Counted from the first letter of the stretch, positions 8,658 to 18,406 are shown. The stretch: DNA of 60,830 bases from Fimbriimonadaceae bacterium (GCA_025455775.1 JALOLT010000010.1:1-60830), one strand, 5' to 3'. Program-made: numbers and translations. The notes: generated by a model not told the origin, from the letters alone.

Positions 8658-9077
8658 ATGAGCTTTTTGAAAGAGTTCCGCGAGTTCGCCCTTAAGGGCA
8701 ACGTTATTGACCTTGCCATCGGTGTGATTATTGGAGGGGCCTTCGGCAAAATCGTCGACTCCCTTGTTAAAGATGTCATCATGCCTCCGATTGGCCTTCT
8801 CTTGGGAGGAGTGGACTTTAGCGCCATAAAGTTAGTCCTCAAAGCCGCGGAAGCAGGCAAGCCGGAAACAGAAGTTGCCATCAATATGGGACTCTTTATC
8901 AACAACGTTGTGCAGTTTGCAATCCTGGCTTTTGTGATCTTCCTCATCGTAAAGGCTACCAACAAAATGCGAGCAAAGATGGACGCTGCGATGGCTCAGC
9001 CTGCTGCACCAGCTCCAACCAACGAAGAGGTATTGCTGGCCGAAATCCGCGACCTTATGAAACAGCAAAAGGCGTAA
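8658..9077 (+). CDS. mscL: Large-conductance mechanosensitive channel MscL
   Basis: MscL is an inner-membrane channel that opens under membrane tension to release solutes during hypo-osmotic shock. The 139-residue product starts with the amphipathic S1 helix ([20 protein letters not shown]), then TM1 with the conserved [12 protein letters not shown] pore segment, a periplasmic loop, TM2 ([19 protein letters not shown]) and a cytoplasmic helix with a short Pro/Ala linker. Length and domain order are normal. It is a single-gene unit preceded by the terminator at 8570. Confidence 0.97.
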   Translation: MSFLKEFREFALKGNVIDLAIGVIIGGAFGKIVDSLVKDVIMPPIGLLLGGVDFSAIKLVLKAAEAGKPETEVAINMGLFINNVVQFAILAFVIFLIVKATNKMRAKMDAAMAQPAAPAPTNEEVLLAEIRDLMKQQKA

Positions 9078-9253
9078 TCAACCTTCGCCTCTTCTTGTCG
9101 AGTCTGCCACCCATTCACACAAGGTGGCAGGCTAAGTATTTTCAACGCCTGCTCGTGACAAGTTCGAACCAGATAGACCGAGTTCCATCGAGTGGGAAAG
9201 TCCACACTCCGTTCAGGTTTCGGCCATTCAGCTGTTTAGCACGGCGACCCAAT

Positions 9254-11632
9254 TCATTCAGTCTGAACCAAGGTCGGAGTTCCACCCCATTGGTTGGTTG
9301 TGGTTGTTCGGCCTGGGTTAAAGACCATGCCCTGGTTCATAACCGTGCCGCAAAGGGTGACAAGCCTCACGTTTGGTTGAACCTGGGCGACAGAAAGAGT
9401 GAACCAGCGCGGACTCCAGGTTTGGGTGAAGCTCAGGATCCCGAGATCTACTTTTGGCTGGGCACCGATGTAAAATGCGCCCTTGTCAGAGATTGACCTA
9501 ACGAACCCGGATGCACCGAACGACCACTTAACCTGGTTGTTGTCGGAGACAACTGATGTGGCATTTGGATCGACCTGCGCAACAGGATCGTTTTGCGGAT
9601 CACCCTCGAGTTTGAGCCCGACCTGACTGCGGAGACCCTCAAGAGGATCTAGCCCTAAATCCCTGGCGTTTACATTATTCCACGGGGTTCCGACAGTCGC
9701 CAGAAGTTCCAATTCCTTTTGGCGATCCATGGTACGCCAGATCTGAGCCTTTGCTGGTTGCATTCCAAATGTTCTGAACAAGAAGGCTGCCGCAGGAAAA
9801 TGAGCGAGTTGTCCCGGATGGCTGGTGTTGTCAAAGGGGTTGAAAATGGCGTTCGCTGTGATTGAGGCAGTACTGCCAGCATAGGCAAAGTGCCAAACTG
9901 CATCCCAATCTTGCAGTGATCCATAGATCGCTGCAAAAAGTGGTCCTTCAGTTGCATACAGATTTGGGTAACAGTGGTTGTACTCCGTCACCATAAATGG
10001 CTTACCAAAGATGCGTCGAGACGCCATCGCAGCAACCCAGCTTTGCTTTGGCGAACCAACCATCGACTTTGGTTCAATCGACCAGTTGGTAGCCCAAAAT
10101 TCACCAGTCGGAATTGCCCAGTAACCATGGGAGTCGATCACGTCAAATTTATTCATCAAATGCGGACTGGAAACGCCGACAATTGTGGGAACAATGATCG
10201 CCTTTATCTTAAGGTCTTGCTTCAATAAAGTGGCCATCTCGTCCCAGTACTGAGCTTCCAGCTCTCGGAGAAACTCGAGGAAGTCCCTCCTCATCTCAAT
10301 CGTTGGTCTTATCAGATAGCCTTCTCCTGGCATCGACAGGGTATTCGCCAAGGTGATCCCTGGGTCAAGCAGAATCTCGCCCCCTTTGCGCAGCGAAGCA
10401 TTGCGAAACATAAAGGTCGCTTTGGCTTGAGATAAGAGACCAAAAAGGTAACGGGAGTTCGGAACGTTTGCCCCAGCGACAAAGGTGAACTGGAAGGTTT
10501 GCCAATTCTGGCTGAGAGAAAGCGTCTCCTCGATACCCAAGGCAGTCCAGGGGTCTGAGTTGCGACTAATATTGAATCGAATTTGTCTTGCTTGGTCTGC
10601 CTTTGCCTCAAACTTGACGGTGTAAATCTGTCGGTTTTCAATCGGAACGCCTGCCGCGAGTAGCTCAGCTATCCAATTAGCACTTCCGGGAGTGGCGACC
10701 TTAAAGGTGCACTCGTTTCCATTTGGTGTGAACTGCACCACAGCTCCTAATTGGGCCATAGGTTGCCAGTGACTCCCCGGACTAAAGCTCTGGAGCATCT
10801 CCGGCCCGAGGGGTTCCGATCTTTCTCCCCAAGCTGCCTTGAGCGCATCATCAGTTTGATACTTCGTTCTTAAAAACCAAGTCCACTTCGTGCGAACTTG
10901 AGCTTTGTAAATCTCCGGAAACTTGAGGAACCAGCCGTCGTAAAATGCTTGGATGAGAGAGTTCTCGTTGTTGATTTCGACAAAAGCGATCGCGGGATCA
11001 TCTGCGTAGCTCATGCCAGTGTAGGGGTTCACTCTGCCCAAAAGCTGCGTTGCATACTCCTTTTGCAAAGCTATGAGGGCTGGATCGAACATCGCAATCG
11101 TTCCCTGCATCTTCCAATCGACTGTCTCAATTTCCGGAGGCAGCCCGTCTGCCGCGACGAAGGTTCTTGAGACCAGAAGGTTCATGTTCGAGTAGATTCC
11201 ATTCTTTTTGAGTTCAGCGACAAAGCAATCTAGCCTATCCACGGATACTGGGTCTAGCCTTCGGGTGGAACCATGGGGGCTTGTGCCAAAGATGTTGCTC
11301 GAATTCCATGCTGCCTCCAGATGGTGGAACCGCACGGCATTCACGCCAAATGCAGCAAGCCGTTGCGCCATGATCTGGCCCTGTTCTGGCGTCGGAAAAG
11401 CAGCTTCAGAACAGATGTTTGTCCCCCAAAGCCTCGTACGGTTCCCGCCAACGGCGAGCTTGCCATCTTGAACAGTGACTGGCAGCTGGATTGATCCACC
11501 GTTCAAAAACGCTACGGAAGTTGGGCCTGTATTCACCTGATCCCAGCGAAGGGTGAAGGGTACCGTTGGCAAGTCAAGAGCCGGTTGCGACATCGCAGTC
11601 GGCAAGACAGCGAGTATCAGGGCAATGGACAT
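9254..11632 (-). CDS. Secreted clan GH-A glycoside hydrolase (cellulase-like) with an inserted carbohydrate-binding domain
   Basis: The 792-residue product begins with a signal-peptide-like hydrophobic segment (MSIALILAVLPTAMSQ). The catalytic barrel begins near 60; the motif FVEINNENS (about 217-225) holds the probable acid/base Glu and KPFMVTEYNH (about 545-554) the probable nucleophile Glu550, as in GH5-like enzymes. Between them, about residues 290-415 look like a jelly-roll CenC/CBM4_9 domain (VKFEAKADQARQIRFNIS then NWQTFQFTF), so the barrel appears interrupted by a binding domain. A beta-rich C-terminal domain follows. The role is probably extracellular or periplasmic polysaccharide breakdown; the substrate cannot be read from sequence. 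Monocistronic on the minus strand. Confidence 0.75.
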   Translation of the reverse strand: MSIALILAVLPTAMSQPALDLPTVPFTLRWDQVNTGPTSVAFLNGGSIQLPVTVQDGKLAVGGNRTRLWGTNICSEAAFPTPEQGQIMAQRLAAFGVNAVRFHHLEAAWNSSNIFGTSPHGSTRRLDPVSVDRLDCFVAELKKNGIYSNMNLLVSRTFVAADGLPPEIETVDWKMQGTIAMFDPALIALQKEYATQLLGRVNPYTGMSYADDPAIAFVEINNENSLIQAFYDGWFLKFPEIYKAQVRTKWTWFLRTKYQTDDALKAAWGERSEPLGPEMLQSFSPGSHWQPMAQLGAVVQFTPNGNECTFKVATPGSANWIAELLAAGVPIENRQIYTVKFEAKADQARQIRFNISRNSDPWTALGIEETLSLSQNWQTFQFTFVAGANVPNSRYLFGLLSQAKATFMFRNASLRKGGEILLDPGITLANTLSMPGEGYLIRPTIEMRRDFLEFLRELEAQYWDEMATLLKQDLKIKAIIVPTIVGVSSPHLMNKFDVIDSHGYWAIPTGEFWATNWSIEPKSMVGSPKQSWVAAMASRRIFGKPFMVTEYNHCYPNLYATEGPLFAAIYGSLQDWDAVWHFAYAGSTASITANAIFNPFDNTSHPGQLAHFPAAAFLFRTFGMQPAKAQIWRTMDRQKELELLATVGTPWNNVNARDLGLDPLEGLRSQVGLKLEGDPQNDPVAQVDPNATSVVSDNNQVKWSFGASGFVRSISDKGAFYIGAQPKVDLGILSFTQTWSPRWFTLSVAQVQPNVRLVTLCGTVMNQGMVFNPGRTTTTNQWGGTPTLVQTE

Positions 11633-11720
11633 GCCTGTATTATAAGGATCTAAACGTGTAACTTCCTGTTTTGAGAGAACTAGCCAAGTTTCTGGGAATG
11701 ATTCATCGCGCTCAGCTTAA

Positions 11721-11781
11721 TGTGAGCCGGAGGGGGGCCGACCTGGAATAGTTCTCCTGTGCCACCGCACTCTGGCTCACA
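11721..11781 (-). other. Hairpin element directly after the CoA-transferase gene
   Basis: TGTGAGCC (11721-11728) is the exact reverse complement of GGCTCACA (11774-11781), enclosing about 45 nt that include a G-run and a C-rich segment. It begins 3 bp after the stop of the minus-strand CoA-transferase gene. There is no U-run, so it is not a classical intrinsic terminator. It resembles families A and B in position but not in core sequence. Confidence 0.4.
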
Positions 11782-11783
11782 GA

Positions 11784-12440
11784 TTAGATTGCGACGGTAC
11801 GGAGTCCGTCGTCGATCGTGAAGGATGCTTCCGTCTTCTCTCGGATCTCATCGATCGTGACCCCTTCCGCTGTTTCACGGAGAACTAACGTGCCTTCGCG
11901 GACTTCGAACACACAAAGGTCAGTGATGATCATATCGACACAGGCTTTACCAGTGAGGGGCAGAGTGCATTCCTTCAAAATCTTTGATTCGCCTGATTTG
12001 TTGGTGTGCTCCATCACCACGACGACGCGCTTCACTCCAGCCACCAAGTCCATCGCCCCGCCCATGCCTTTCACCATTTTCCCTGGGATCATCCAATTCG
12101 CGAGGTCGCCTGTTTCGCTCACCTCCATCGCTCCCAAAACCGTGAGGTCAATGTGGCCACCGCGGATCATGGCAAATGAATCTGCGCTCGAAAAATAGCT
12201 CGTTCCCGGGATTTCGGTGATGGTCTGTTTGCCAGCGTTGATCAGGTCCGCATCTGCCTCGTCTTCGAAAGGGAAAGGCCCCATGCCAAGCATCCCGTTC
12301 TCGCTTTGGAGAACGACTTCAACGCCATCCGGGATGTAGTTGGCGACCAAGGTCGGAATTCCGATCCCTAAGTTCACATAAAAGCCATCTCTCAGCTCTG
12401 CCGCTGCCCTCTTTGCCATTTGGTCTCGACTGAGTGCCAT
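11784..12440 (-). CDS. scoB: 3-oxoacid (succinyl-CoA:acetoacetate) CoA-transferase, subunit B
   Basis: It is the catalytic beta subunit that moves CoA between acyl donors, for example in acetoacetate use or short-chain fatty-acid metabolism. The 218 residues contain [13 protein letters not shown], the catalytic Glu in the [10 protein letters not shown] loop, the [14 protein letters not shown] motif and [16 protein letters not shown], all standard for ScoB/AtoA. Family length is normal. The alpha subunit, usually the neighbouring gene, is absent on both sides, so the enzyme must be completed by a gene outside this window. The sugar-dehydrogenase gene lies 63 bp upstream on the same strand. The precise acyl substrate is not certain. 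Confidence 0.93.
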   Translation of the reverse strand: MALSRDQMAKRAAAELRDGFYVNLGIGIPTLVANYIPDGVEVVLQSENGMLGMGPFPFEDEADADLINAGKQTITEIPGTSYFSSADSFAMIRGGHIDLTVLGAMEVSETGDLANWMIPGKMVKGMGGAMDLVAGVKRVVVVMEHTNKSGESKILKECTLPLTGKACVDMIITDLCVFEVREGTLVLRETAEGVTIDEIREKTEASFTIDDGLRTVAI

Positions 12441-12503
12441 GTGCGGAGTTTACACCCAGCTATTTCACTCGCGACCCGATTGTTGAGATCTCGTGAAAAG
12501 GCT

Positions 12504-14051
12504 TTAGCGAACCGGGACGAGCCTGACAATTCGATCTGGCCCGTTCAGAGCCAGGTAGACATAACCATCTGGGCCGACCCGGACATCTCTTACGCGGCCC
12601 ATGTTCCAAATGAGCTCCTCTTGCTCAACCAGTACGCCGTTCTTCATGCGAAAACGTTGGAGGGTTTGACCAGCGAGCCCACCAGCCAGCAGATCACCAT
12701 TCCACTTCGAGAAGGCCGAACCCTTGCCGATGTCCAAGCCACTTGCTCCGATCGAAGGGATCCAGCGGAAGGCTGGCTGCTCCACCGTTCCTTCTTTTGC
12801 AGCCCAGGGGTGGCTTCTGGCTTGGTCACTGTATTCGATGGAATAAGTCGCCACTGGCCAGCCATAGTTTCTGCCTTTCTTTACGAGGTTCACTTCGTCC
12901 CCGCCCCGCGGGCCATGTTCTGTATCCCATAGCTCCCCACTTTGGGTCATGACGAGGCCCTGGGGGTTTCTGTGACCCAAAGACCAAACAGCTTTCGCCG
13001 TTCGCGATTGGTTTGAGGCAAACGGATTATCCGGGGGAAGGGAACCATCCTCACGCAGGCGAAAAACCTTGCCGTTTGCCCGGGTGACATCCTGGGCCAG
13101 GTTCTGGTTACCCCTTTCTCCAATTGCGAAGTAGATCATGCCTTTGCCATCAAAAACGATGTGGCACCCAAAGTGAACTCCTGCTCCTGAGTAGTCACGC
13201 TCCTCTGCCTGCCAAATCGTTTCCCAGCCGACAAGGCGGGGGGCTGCACCTGCTGCGAGCTTGGCGCGGTAGATCCTGGTCATTGCTTCCCGACTGTTGC
13301 CAGGTTTGGGGTCATTGATCGCGAAGTAAATCCAGCCGTTTTGGCGGTAGTTGGGGTGAACTGCGACATCCATCAATCCGCCTTGTCCAATTTCGACTAC
13401 TGGCGGTAATCCTTCGACGGGAGTCATGTCAGAACCTCTTCCCAGGAGGAGAGTTCCTGGTCGGTTTGTGACGAACATGCGCCCATCCGGAAGCCAGTCA
13501 ATCGCCCAAGGAGTGCGGAGCCCTTGACGTACCACTTCTTCCACTCGGTAGCGGTGGTACTTGCTGGAATAGACTCCGTTTGTCGCTTTCGGGCCGCCAA
13601 ACTCTTGGCGCAGACCACGCCCCTGCAACTCCCGGATGTGAACGACAAGACCCCAAATCTCAGCGTCGCTTAAGCTATCGCCAAAAGAGGGCATCCCTTT
13701 GGAGTCATCCCCATTCTTGATGGCATTAAAGAAGGTCTTGTCGTGTTTCTGGTCAAACTTCTCGACCGAGATCCAGTTCCCACCAGCCCCACGGCCATCC
13801 TCAAAGTGGCAGTTCGCACAGTTCTGCTCATAGAGCTTGGTCATGGTGATGCGCCTTTGCTGCATCTCCTTCACATTTCCGGTGCTGACCTCCAAGGGAA
13901 CCGGTGCTTCCAAGGGGAACTGGTCATCCAGAGAGGGGATAGGTTCGGGTGACGGCGAAACTGGGGTTGCCCTTGCTGTCGGGCCAGGGGCGCAGCTCAG
14001 AGCCATGGCTCCAGCAGCAAAAAGAGCAGGGGCGATCCAAAGACCTTTCAC
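12504..14051 (-). CDS. Cytochrome c / PQQ-dependent sugar dehydrogenase (GSDH-type) fusion, probable lipoprotein
   Basis: The 515-residue product has an N-terminal signal with a lipobox-like MALSC at about 20, a proline-rich linker, a cytochrome c domain with haem motif CANCH (78-82) and a likely Met120 ligand, then from about 165 a beta-propeller of the soluble glucose/sorbosone dehydrogenase family (LRTPWAIDWLPDGRMFVTNR, GHRNPQG, GELWDTEHGPRGGDEVN). In this family PQQ oxidises a sugar or alcohol and the fused haem passes electrons to the respiratory chain in the periplasm. The haem domain in front of the propeller makes a self-contained electron path. The PQQ requirement and substrate are inferred from the family. 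Confidence 0.9.
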   Translation of the reverse strand: MKGLWIAPALFAAGAMALSCAPGPTARATPVSPSPEPIPSLDDQFPLEAPVPLEVSTGNVKEMQQRRITMTKLYEQNCANCHFEDGRGAGGNWISVEKFDQKHDKTFFNAIKNGDDSKGMPSFGDSLSDAEIWGLVVHIRELQGRGLRQEFGGPKATNGVYSSKYHRYRVEEVVRQGLRTPWAIDWLPDGRMFVTNRPGTLLLGRGSDMTPVEGLPPVVEIGQGGLMDVAVHPNYRQNGWIYFAINDPKPGNSREAMTRIYRAKLAAGAAPRLVGWETIWQAEERDYSGAGVHFGCHIVFDGKGMIYFAIGERGNQNLAQDVTRANGKVFRLREDGSLPPDNPFASNQSRTAKAVWSLGHRNPQGLVMTQSGELWDTEHGPRGGDEVNLVKKGRNYGWPVATYSIEYSDQARSHPWAAKEGTVEQPAFRWIPSIGASGLDIGKGSAFSKWNGDLLAGGLAGQTLQRFRMKNGVLVEQEELIWNMGRVRDVRVGPDGYVYLALNGPDRIVRLVPVR

Positions 14052-14176
14052 ACCAAAACTCTACCCGACCGATGGATTTCTCCAGGATTGTCACAGCTTC
14101 CTATTTCATGACGAATTCTTGGACTCAACTCTCGTATGCTATGCTTTACTTATATTTAAGTTTTGATATAGTAGTT

Positions 14177-15517
14177 ATGAAAGGTTTCTTGTTCTCGTTT
14201 GGAATTCCCCTTTTGGTGGGGATTTCCAGTTCGTCATTGGCCCAGGGTCAGGCCCCGGCAAGTCTGCCCCAAGATCAGCTAGCTCTCATCGCTCGCCGCG
14301 TCGAGATCGGGGATGGCACTTCTCTTGCCCCAGGTGTTGTCGTGATTTCTGGGGGCAAGATCGTGAGCGTCTCACCTGGCAGGTCAACTCCGACCGGTGT
14401 TCCTGTCCTGGATCTAGGCGACAGCGTCCTCACCCCAGGGTTTATCGATGGCTTTACCGGCCGGGGCCTTCGTTCCCAGCCAGCGGCAGCAGAAGTTGCC
14501 AGGCCAAACACTGGCGTGGATGCTCCGAACACGATGTGGATCGCCAATCGCAAAGGGATTTCTGCCGAATACCTCGCCAAGGATCAGCTTCAAATTCCGA
14601 GCGATCCAGCCACTTCCTTGGCAGGAATCACAACGGCTGTTCTCTGCTCATCACGGGGATCCATTAGAGGCACTGCCGCTCTCGTGGACCTGATGCCAGA
14701 GGCTATAGAAAACCGAGTGGTCTTGCCCAATGCTGGGGTGGCCTTCTCCTTTCGTTCGATCCCTGGCGCTGGCTATCCCAGCAACCTCCTCGGGGTGATC
14801 GCTCTTTTGCGCCAAGTCCTCACGGATGCCACTTCACTGCGCGACGGGGTGAGCCTTTGGGAAGGAGCGAAGCCATCCTGGGCGGCGACTTTAGAGGCCC
14901 TTCAGCCAGTGGTGAAGCGAGAGGCGCCAGTGATTTTCGAGGCAAACTTTGCGCGAGAGATTGATCGCGCCTTGGATCTTTCTGAAGAGTTTCAGTTCAA
15001 AGTGATCATTCTCGGAGGGAGAGACTCCTCTGCCGTCGTGTCTCGTCTTTCGACAGCTAAAGTTCCTCTCATCCTGTCGGCGGCGGTTGGGTCTCCCCCT
15101 TCTCTGACTGATCCGGATGGAACTCCCGAGCAGGATCGCCAACCAGCGGCCTACCGCCAGGAACGCCGAGATCGGTGGCAAGAACAAGCCACAAACGCTT
15201 CCGCTCTTGCTGGTAAGGTTCCTTTCTGTTTCAGCAGCGAAGGGGCCCCCCAGAACTTCTTGGCTGGCATCAGGGAGCGAATTCGGCTGGGTCTCGCTCC
15301 AGAAGTTGCCCTCAGGTCCCTCACCTTGGATGCAGCGAAGATCTTTGGCGCCGAGGCGCTCCTAGGTTCGATCCAAGCAGGCAAGAAGGCAAACCTCGTG
15401 GTGTTTTCTGGCTCCTTTGACCTTTCCACATCCCGCGTGACCCACGTTTGGATCGATGGACGACCTGTCTTCCGTGAGACGACAAGCCCTGCATCAGCAG
15501 TGGTGACCCGACGATGA
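14177..15517 (+). CDS. Secreted amidohydrolase-like protein lacking the metal-binding HxH
   Basis: The 446 residues start with a signal peptide (MKGFLFSFGIPLLVGISSSS), which decides for the ATG at 14177. The fold is of the imidazolonepropionase-like amidohydrolases: N-terminal beta-sandwich (VVISGGKIVSVSPG), then PGFIDGFTGRG where active members have PGxIDxHxH, and the C-terminal ALRSLTLDAAKIFG ... GKKANLVVFSG motif. The missing histidines suggest a catalytically dead or altered subunit. Its stop overlaps the start of the next, larger amidohydrolase by ATGA, so the two are translationally coupled and probably work as a pair in the periplasm. Confidence 0.85.
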   Translation: MKGFLFSFGIPLLVGISSSSLAQGQAPASLPQDQLALIARRVEIGDGTSLAPGVVVISGGKIVSVSPGRSTPTGVPVLDLGDSVLTPGFIDGFTGRGLRSQPAAAEVARPNTGVDAPNTMWIANRKGISAEYLAKDQLQIPSDPATSLAGITTAVLCSSRGSIRGTAALVDLMPEAIENRVVLPNAGVAFSFRSIPGAGYPSNLLGVIALLRQVLTDATSLRDGVSLWEGAKPSWAATLEALQPVVKREAPVIFEANFAREIDRALDLSEEFQFKVIILGGRDSSAVVSRLSTAKVPLILSAAVGSPPSLTDPDGTPEQDRQPAAYRQERRDRWQEQATNASALAGKVPFCFSSEGAPQNFLAGIRERIRLGLAPEVALRSLTLDAAKIFGAEALLGSIQAGKKANLVVFSGSFDLSTSRVTHVWIDGRPVFRETTSPASAVVTRR

Positions 15518-18288
15518 AAAAAACCTTGCTCACCGCCCTTGTTTTGGCCGCACTCTCGGCCCTGGCTTCGGCCTACTCTTTCCCTTTTGAACTCGAAGCA
15601 GACCGCAAGCCGCGCACACTGACCCAGGGGAATTGCCTCATTAAAAATGCGACCGTATTGACGGGAGTCAGAGGGACTCTCAGCAACACAGACGTGCTGA
15701 TCCGCAATGGCAAGATCGAGGCGATTGGCAAGGGCTTGAGATCAGAGCCAGGCCTGCCTGTTATCGATGCAACTGGGAAGTTTTTGATGGCAGGAATTGT
15801 GGATGGCCACTCCCACCGGGCCAGTGATGGCACCAATGAAGGGAGCGAGAGTTTGACTTGCGAAGTTCGTATCCAGGACGTCCTCAACCCAACCGCCCTT
15901 AATATCTGGCAGGCTTTGGCGAGCGGCCACACTTCTGCCTTGATCCTTCACGGGAGTGCAAACTCGGTCGGAGGCGAGAGCGTCGTGGTCAAATACAAGT
16001 ATCAGACCACTGCCAAGCAGATGATCGTGCCAGATGCTCCCCTGCAGGTGAAGTTCGCCCTCGGTGAGAACGTGACGCGAAAGGGTGATACAACCGGTTC
16101 CCGTTTCCCAAGGAGCCGAATGGGAGTTGAAGCCCTGTACCGCCGAGCCTTTCAAGAAGCGAGAGAATACGAAAAGTCATGGGCTGATTTCCGAAAAGGG
16201 GCAATGGTAAATGGCAAAAAGGCCCATCAGCCAAGAAAGGATTTGAGGCTGGAAACCTTTGATGGGATCTTGAACAAGAAAGTCTGGGTGCAATGCCACT
16301 CTTACCGTTCCGACGAGATCTTGATGCTTGCCAGGCTCAGCGAGGAGTATGGATTCAAGATCGGTTCGATGCAGCATGCCTTGGAGGCTTACAAAATCGC
16401 CCCGGAACTGGCCAAGCTCGGAGTTCCTGTTTCGATCTTCGTTGATAGCTGGTCGTTTAAGGTCGAAGGCTATGACGCCATCCCATGGAACGCTGCGATC
16501 TGCACTCGGGCAGGAGTTATCGTGAGTATCAACACAGACGGCCTCTCCGGTACGACGGCTCTCAACATCGACGCAGCGAAAACGATGAGATTCGGCGGAA
16601 TGACGGAAGAGGAAGCGGTCCGAACCGTCACCCTGAACGGAGCCATCCAACTCGGGATCGACCACCGAACCGGATCCATAGAGGTGGGTAAAGATGCGGA
16701 TCTCGCCTTGTGGGATGGCCACCCTCTTTCGGTTTATTCTGTCTGCGCCTTGACGATGGTGGAAGGGGTGGTTTACTTCGAACGGCGCGACGCCTTTGGA
16801 ATCGACCGGGTCGCAACAAGGAAGAGCGAGCTGGATCGACCCTCCCGCGCGCCTGAGCCGACCTCAATTCCAACTGGAAAGCCGATTGCGATCGTCGGGG
16901 CAACCTTGCACCCTGTCTCTTCTCGCCCCATCGCAGCCGGAACGATGGTGGTTCAGGGAGAGAGGATCATCGCGATCGGAAAAGACGTAGCTATCCCTCG
17001 CGGGGCGAGGGTCGTAAATGGACGAGGGCTGAATATTTATCCAGGTTTTATTGACGGCTTCTCGACCATGGGCTTGGCCGAGATTAGCCCTGTGCCAGTG
17101 ATGATGGACAATAGCGAGCTCGGCCCCAGCAATCCTGACCTCGATGCTGCCACTGCCCTCTGGGTGGAGTCAGCTCACTATGGCCCTGCCCTTTATAACG
17201 GCATCACCCATGCTTTTGTCGGCCCAACTTCTGGCGTGATATCGGGCCAGGGGGCTCTCATCAAGACGGCTGGCCTGACCCCAGAACAACTGACTGAAAA
17301 AAGAAAGGCGGCTTTGCTGGTTGGTTTCGCGACGGCGCGGCGCGGCCCAACTTTGGATGTTTGCGATGACTGCTTTGATGCCTCTCTGGCTCTGGGTCTG
17401 GGGGGCGCGGTTGCCAATAAGCACGATCACGACCACGATGATGAAAAAGAGGACGCGAAAGCCAAGGACGAGGAAGGTCACCATCACCATGGCAGACCTG
17501 AGTTCATCGGCGACGACCACCTGTCGCTGCTCCAGAGGGAAGCCTACTTTGACCTCTTGGGGGGGCGGCAAGAGATCCAGCCGGAGCAAGCCCAGTCGAC
17601 AGTGAATGCCTCGATCGATGGGATCTTTGACAGTGCCATCGCCTACGCAAAGCTTCGCGAACAAAACCCAGCTGCTCCCAAGAATGTACGGCTCGAAGCG
17701 ATGCTGCCTTACGTTCGCGGCGAGAGGCCGTTGGTGTTGACTACGAGAACGGCTGCTTCGATTCGGTCGGCAGTTGCCTTTGCCGAAAAGTACAAGCTAA
17801 AAGTAATCCTGAGAGGTGCAAGTGAGGCCTGGCGCGAGGCTCCCTTGCTGAGACAAGCCGGAATCCCTGTCATTCTCACTCCTGCCGGAAAGAGCACCTT
17901 GAGTGCAAACCTCACAGATCAGCCCTACGATCCCTACGACACTCCTTATGTCCAGGCTGGGATTTTGCAAAGGGCAGGGGTGAAGTTCTGCTTTGGTTCG
18001 GGATCTCCCTCAGAGGTGATGAATCTGGCGGTTCGGACTGGCCAGCACTGCGCCTACGGCCTCTCTCCCGAGGCAGCTTTGCGGTCGCTGACCCTCTCGG
18101 CAGCTGAGATCTTTGGGGTTGAAAAGGATCTTGGCTCTTTACAGGTTGGAAAGAAGGCGAGCTTCATCGTCACAGATGGCGATCCCTTTGAGTTGACCAC
18201 CAGGATGCACTATGTCTTTATCGACGGCATCTCGAGGCCATTGCAGAGCAAACACACGATGCTCCGCGATCGGTACCAGGGTCGCTAG
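15514..18288 (+). CDS. Large secreted amidohydrolase with two amidohydrolase domains and a His-rich insert
   Basis: The 924 residues include a signal peptide (about 1-20), then a first amidohydrolase domain with intact ligands: VDGHSH (His99, His101), CHSYR, QHALEAYK and NTDGLSG. A second amidohydrolase-like domain starts near 450 but has PGFIDGFSTMG instead of HxH, like the partner gene. Residues about 636-665 form a His/Asp/Glu-rich insert (17421-17510, with HDHDHDD and HHHH) that probably binds metal. It overlaps the preceding gene by ATGA. Family members hydrolyse cyclic amides or dipeptides; the real substrate is unknown. A family A element begins 20 bp after the stop. Confidence 0.9.
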   Translation: MKKTLLTALVLAALSALASAYSFPFELEADRKPRTLTQGNCLIKNATVLTGVRGTLSNTDVLIRNGKIEAIGKGLRSEPGLPVIDATGKFLMAGIVDGHSHRASDGTNEGSESLTCEVRIQDVLNPTALNIWQALASGHTSALILHGSANSVGGESVVVKYKYQTTAKQMIVPDAPLQVKFALGENVTRKGDTTGSRFPRSRMGVEALYRRAFQEAREYEKSWADFRKGAMVNGKKAHQPRKDLRLETFDGILNKKVWVQCHSYRSDEILMLARLSEEYGFKIGSMQHALEAYKIAPELAKLGVPVSIFVDSWSFKVEGYDAIPWNAAICTRAGVIVSINTDGLSGTTALNIDAAKTMRFGGMTEEEAVRTVTLNGAIQLGIDHRTGSIEVGKDADLALWDGHPLSVYSVCALTMVEGVVYFERRDAFGIDRVATRKSELDRPSRAPEPTSIPTGKPIAIVGATLHPVSSRPIAAGTMVVQGERIIAIGKDVAIPRGARVVNGRGLNIYPGFIDGFSTMGLAEISPVPVMMDNSELGPSNPDLDAATALWVESAHYGPALYNGITHAFVGPTSGVISGQGALIKTAGLTPEQLTEKRKAALLVGFATARRGPTLDVCDDCFDASLALGLGGAVANKHDHDHDDEKEDAKAKDEEGHHHHGRPEFIGDDHLSLLQREAYFDLLGGRQEIQPEQAQSTVNASIDGIFDSAIAYAKLREQNPAAPKNVRLEAMLPYVRGERPLVLTTRTAASIRSAVAFAEKYKLKVILRGASEAWREAPLLRQAGIPVILTPAGKSTLSANLTDQPYDPYDTPYVQAGILQRAGVKFCFGSGSPSEVMNLAVRTGQHCAYGLSPEAALRSLTLSAAEIFGVEKDLGSLQVGKKASFIVTDGDPFELTTRMHYVFIDGISRPLQSKHTMLRDRYQGR

Positions 18289-18308
18289 TTCGACTGGGTG
18301 ATTCCAGA

Positions 18309-18406
18309 GTTTGCTTGCCGGGGGGCGGCCCGGAGACCAAGTGTTGAACATGGCTCCCAGGGTTCCGCTCCGGGCGGGTCGTGGCTGCGGGCCCCGGCAA
18401 GCAAAC
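18309..18406 (+). repeat. Structured intergenic element, family A copy 2
   Basis: The perfect 13-bp arms GTTTGCTTGCCGG (18309-18321) and CCGGCAAGCAAAC (18394-18406) bracket the family A core (GGGGGCGGCCCGG, then CCGGGCGGGT and GGCTGCGGGCCC). The arm sequence differs from copy 1 while pairing is kept. The loop contains ACCAAG and CCCAGGGTTC, also seen in copy 3. It lies 20 bp after the amidohydrolase stop. Confidence 0.75.
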
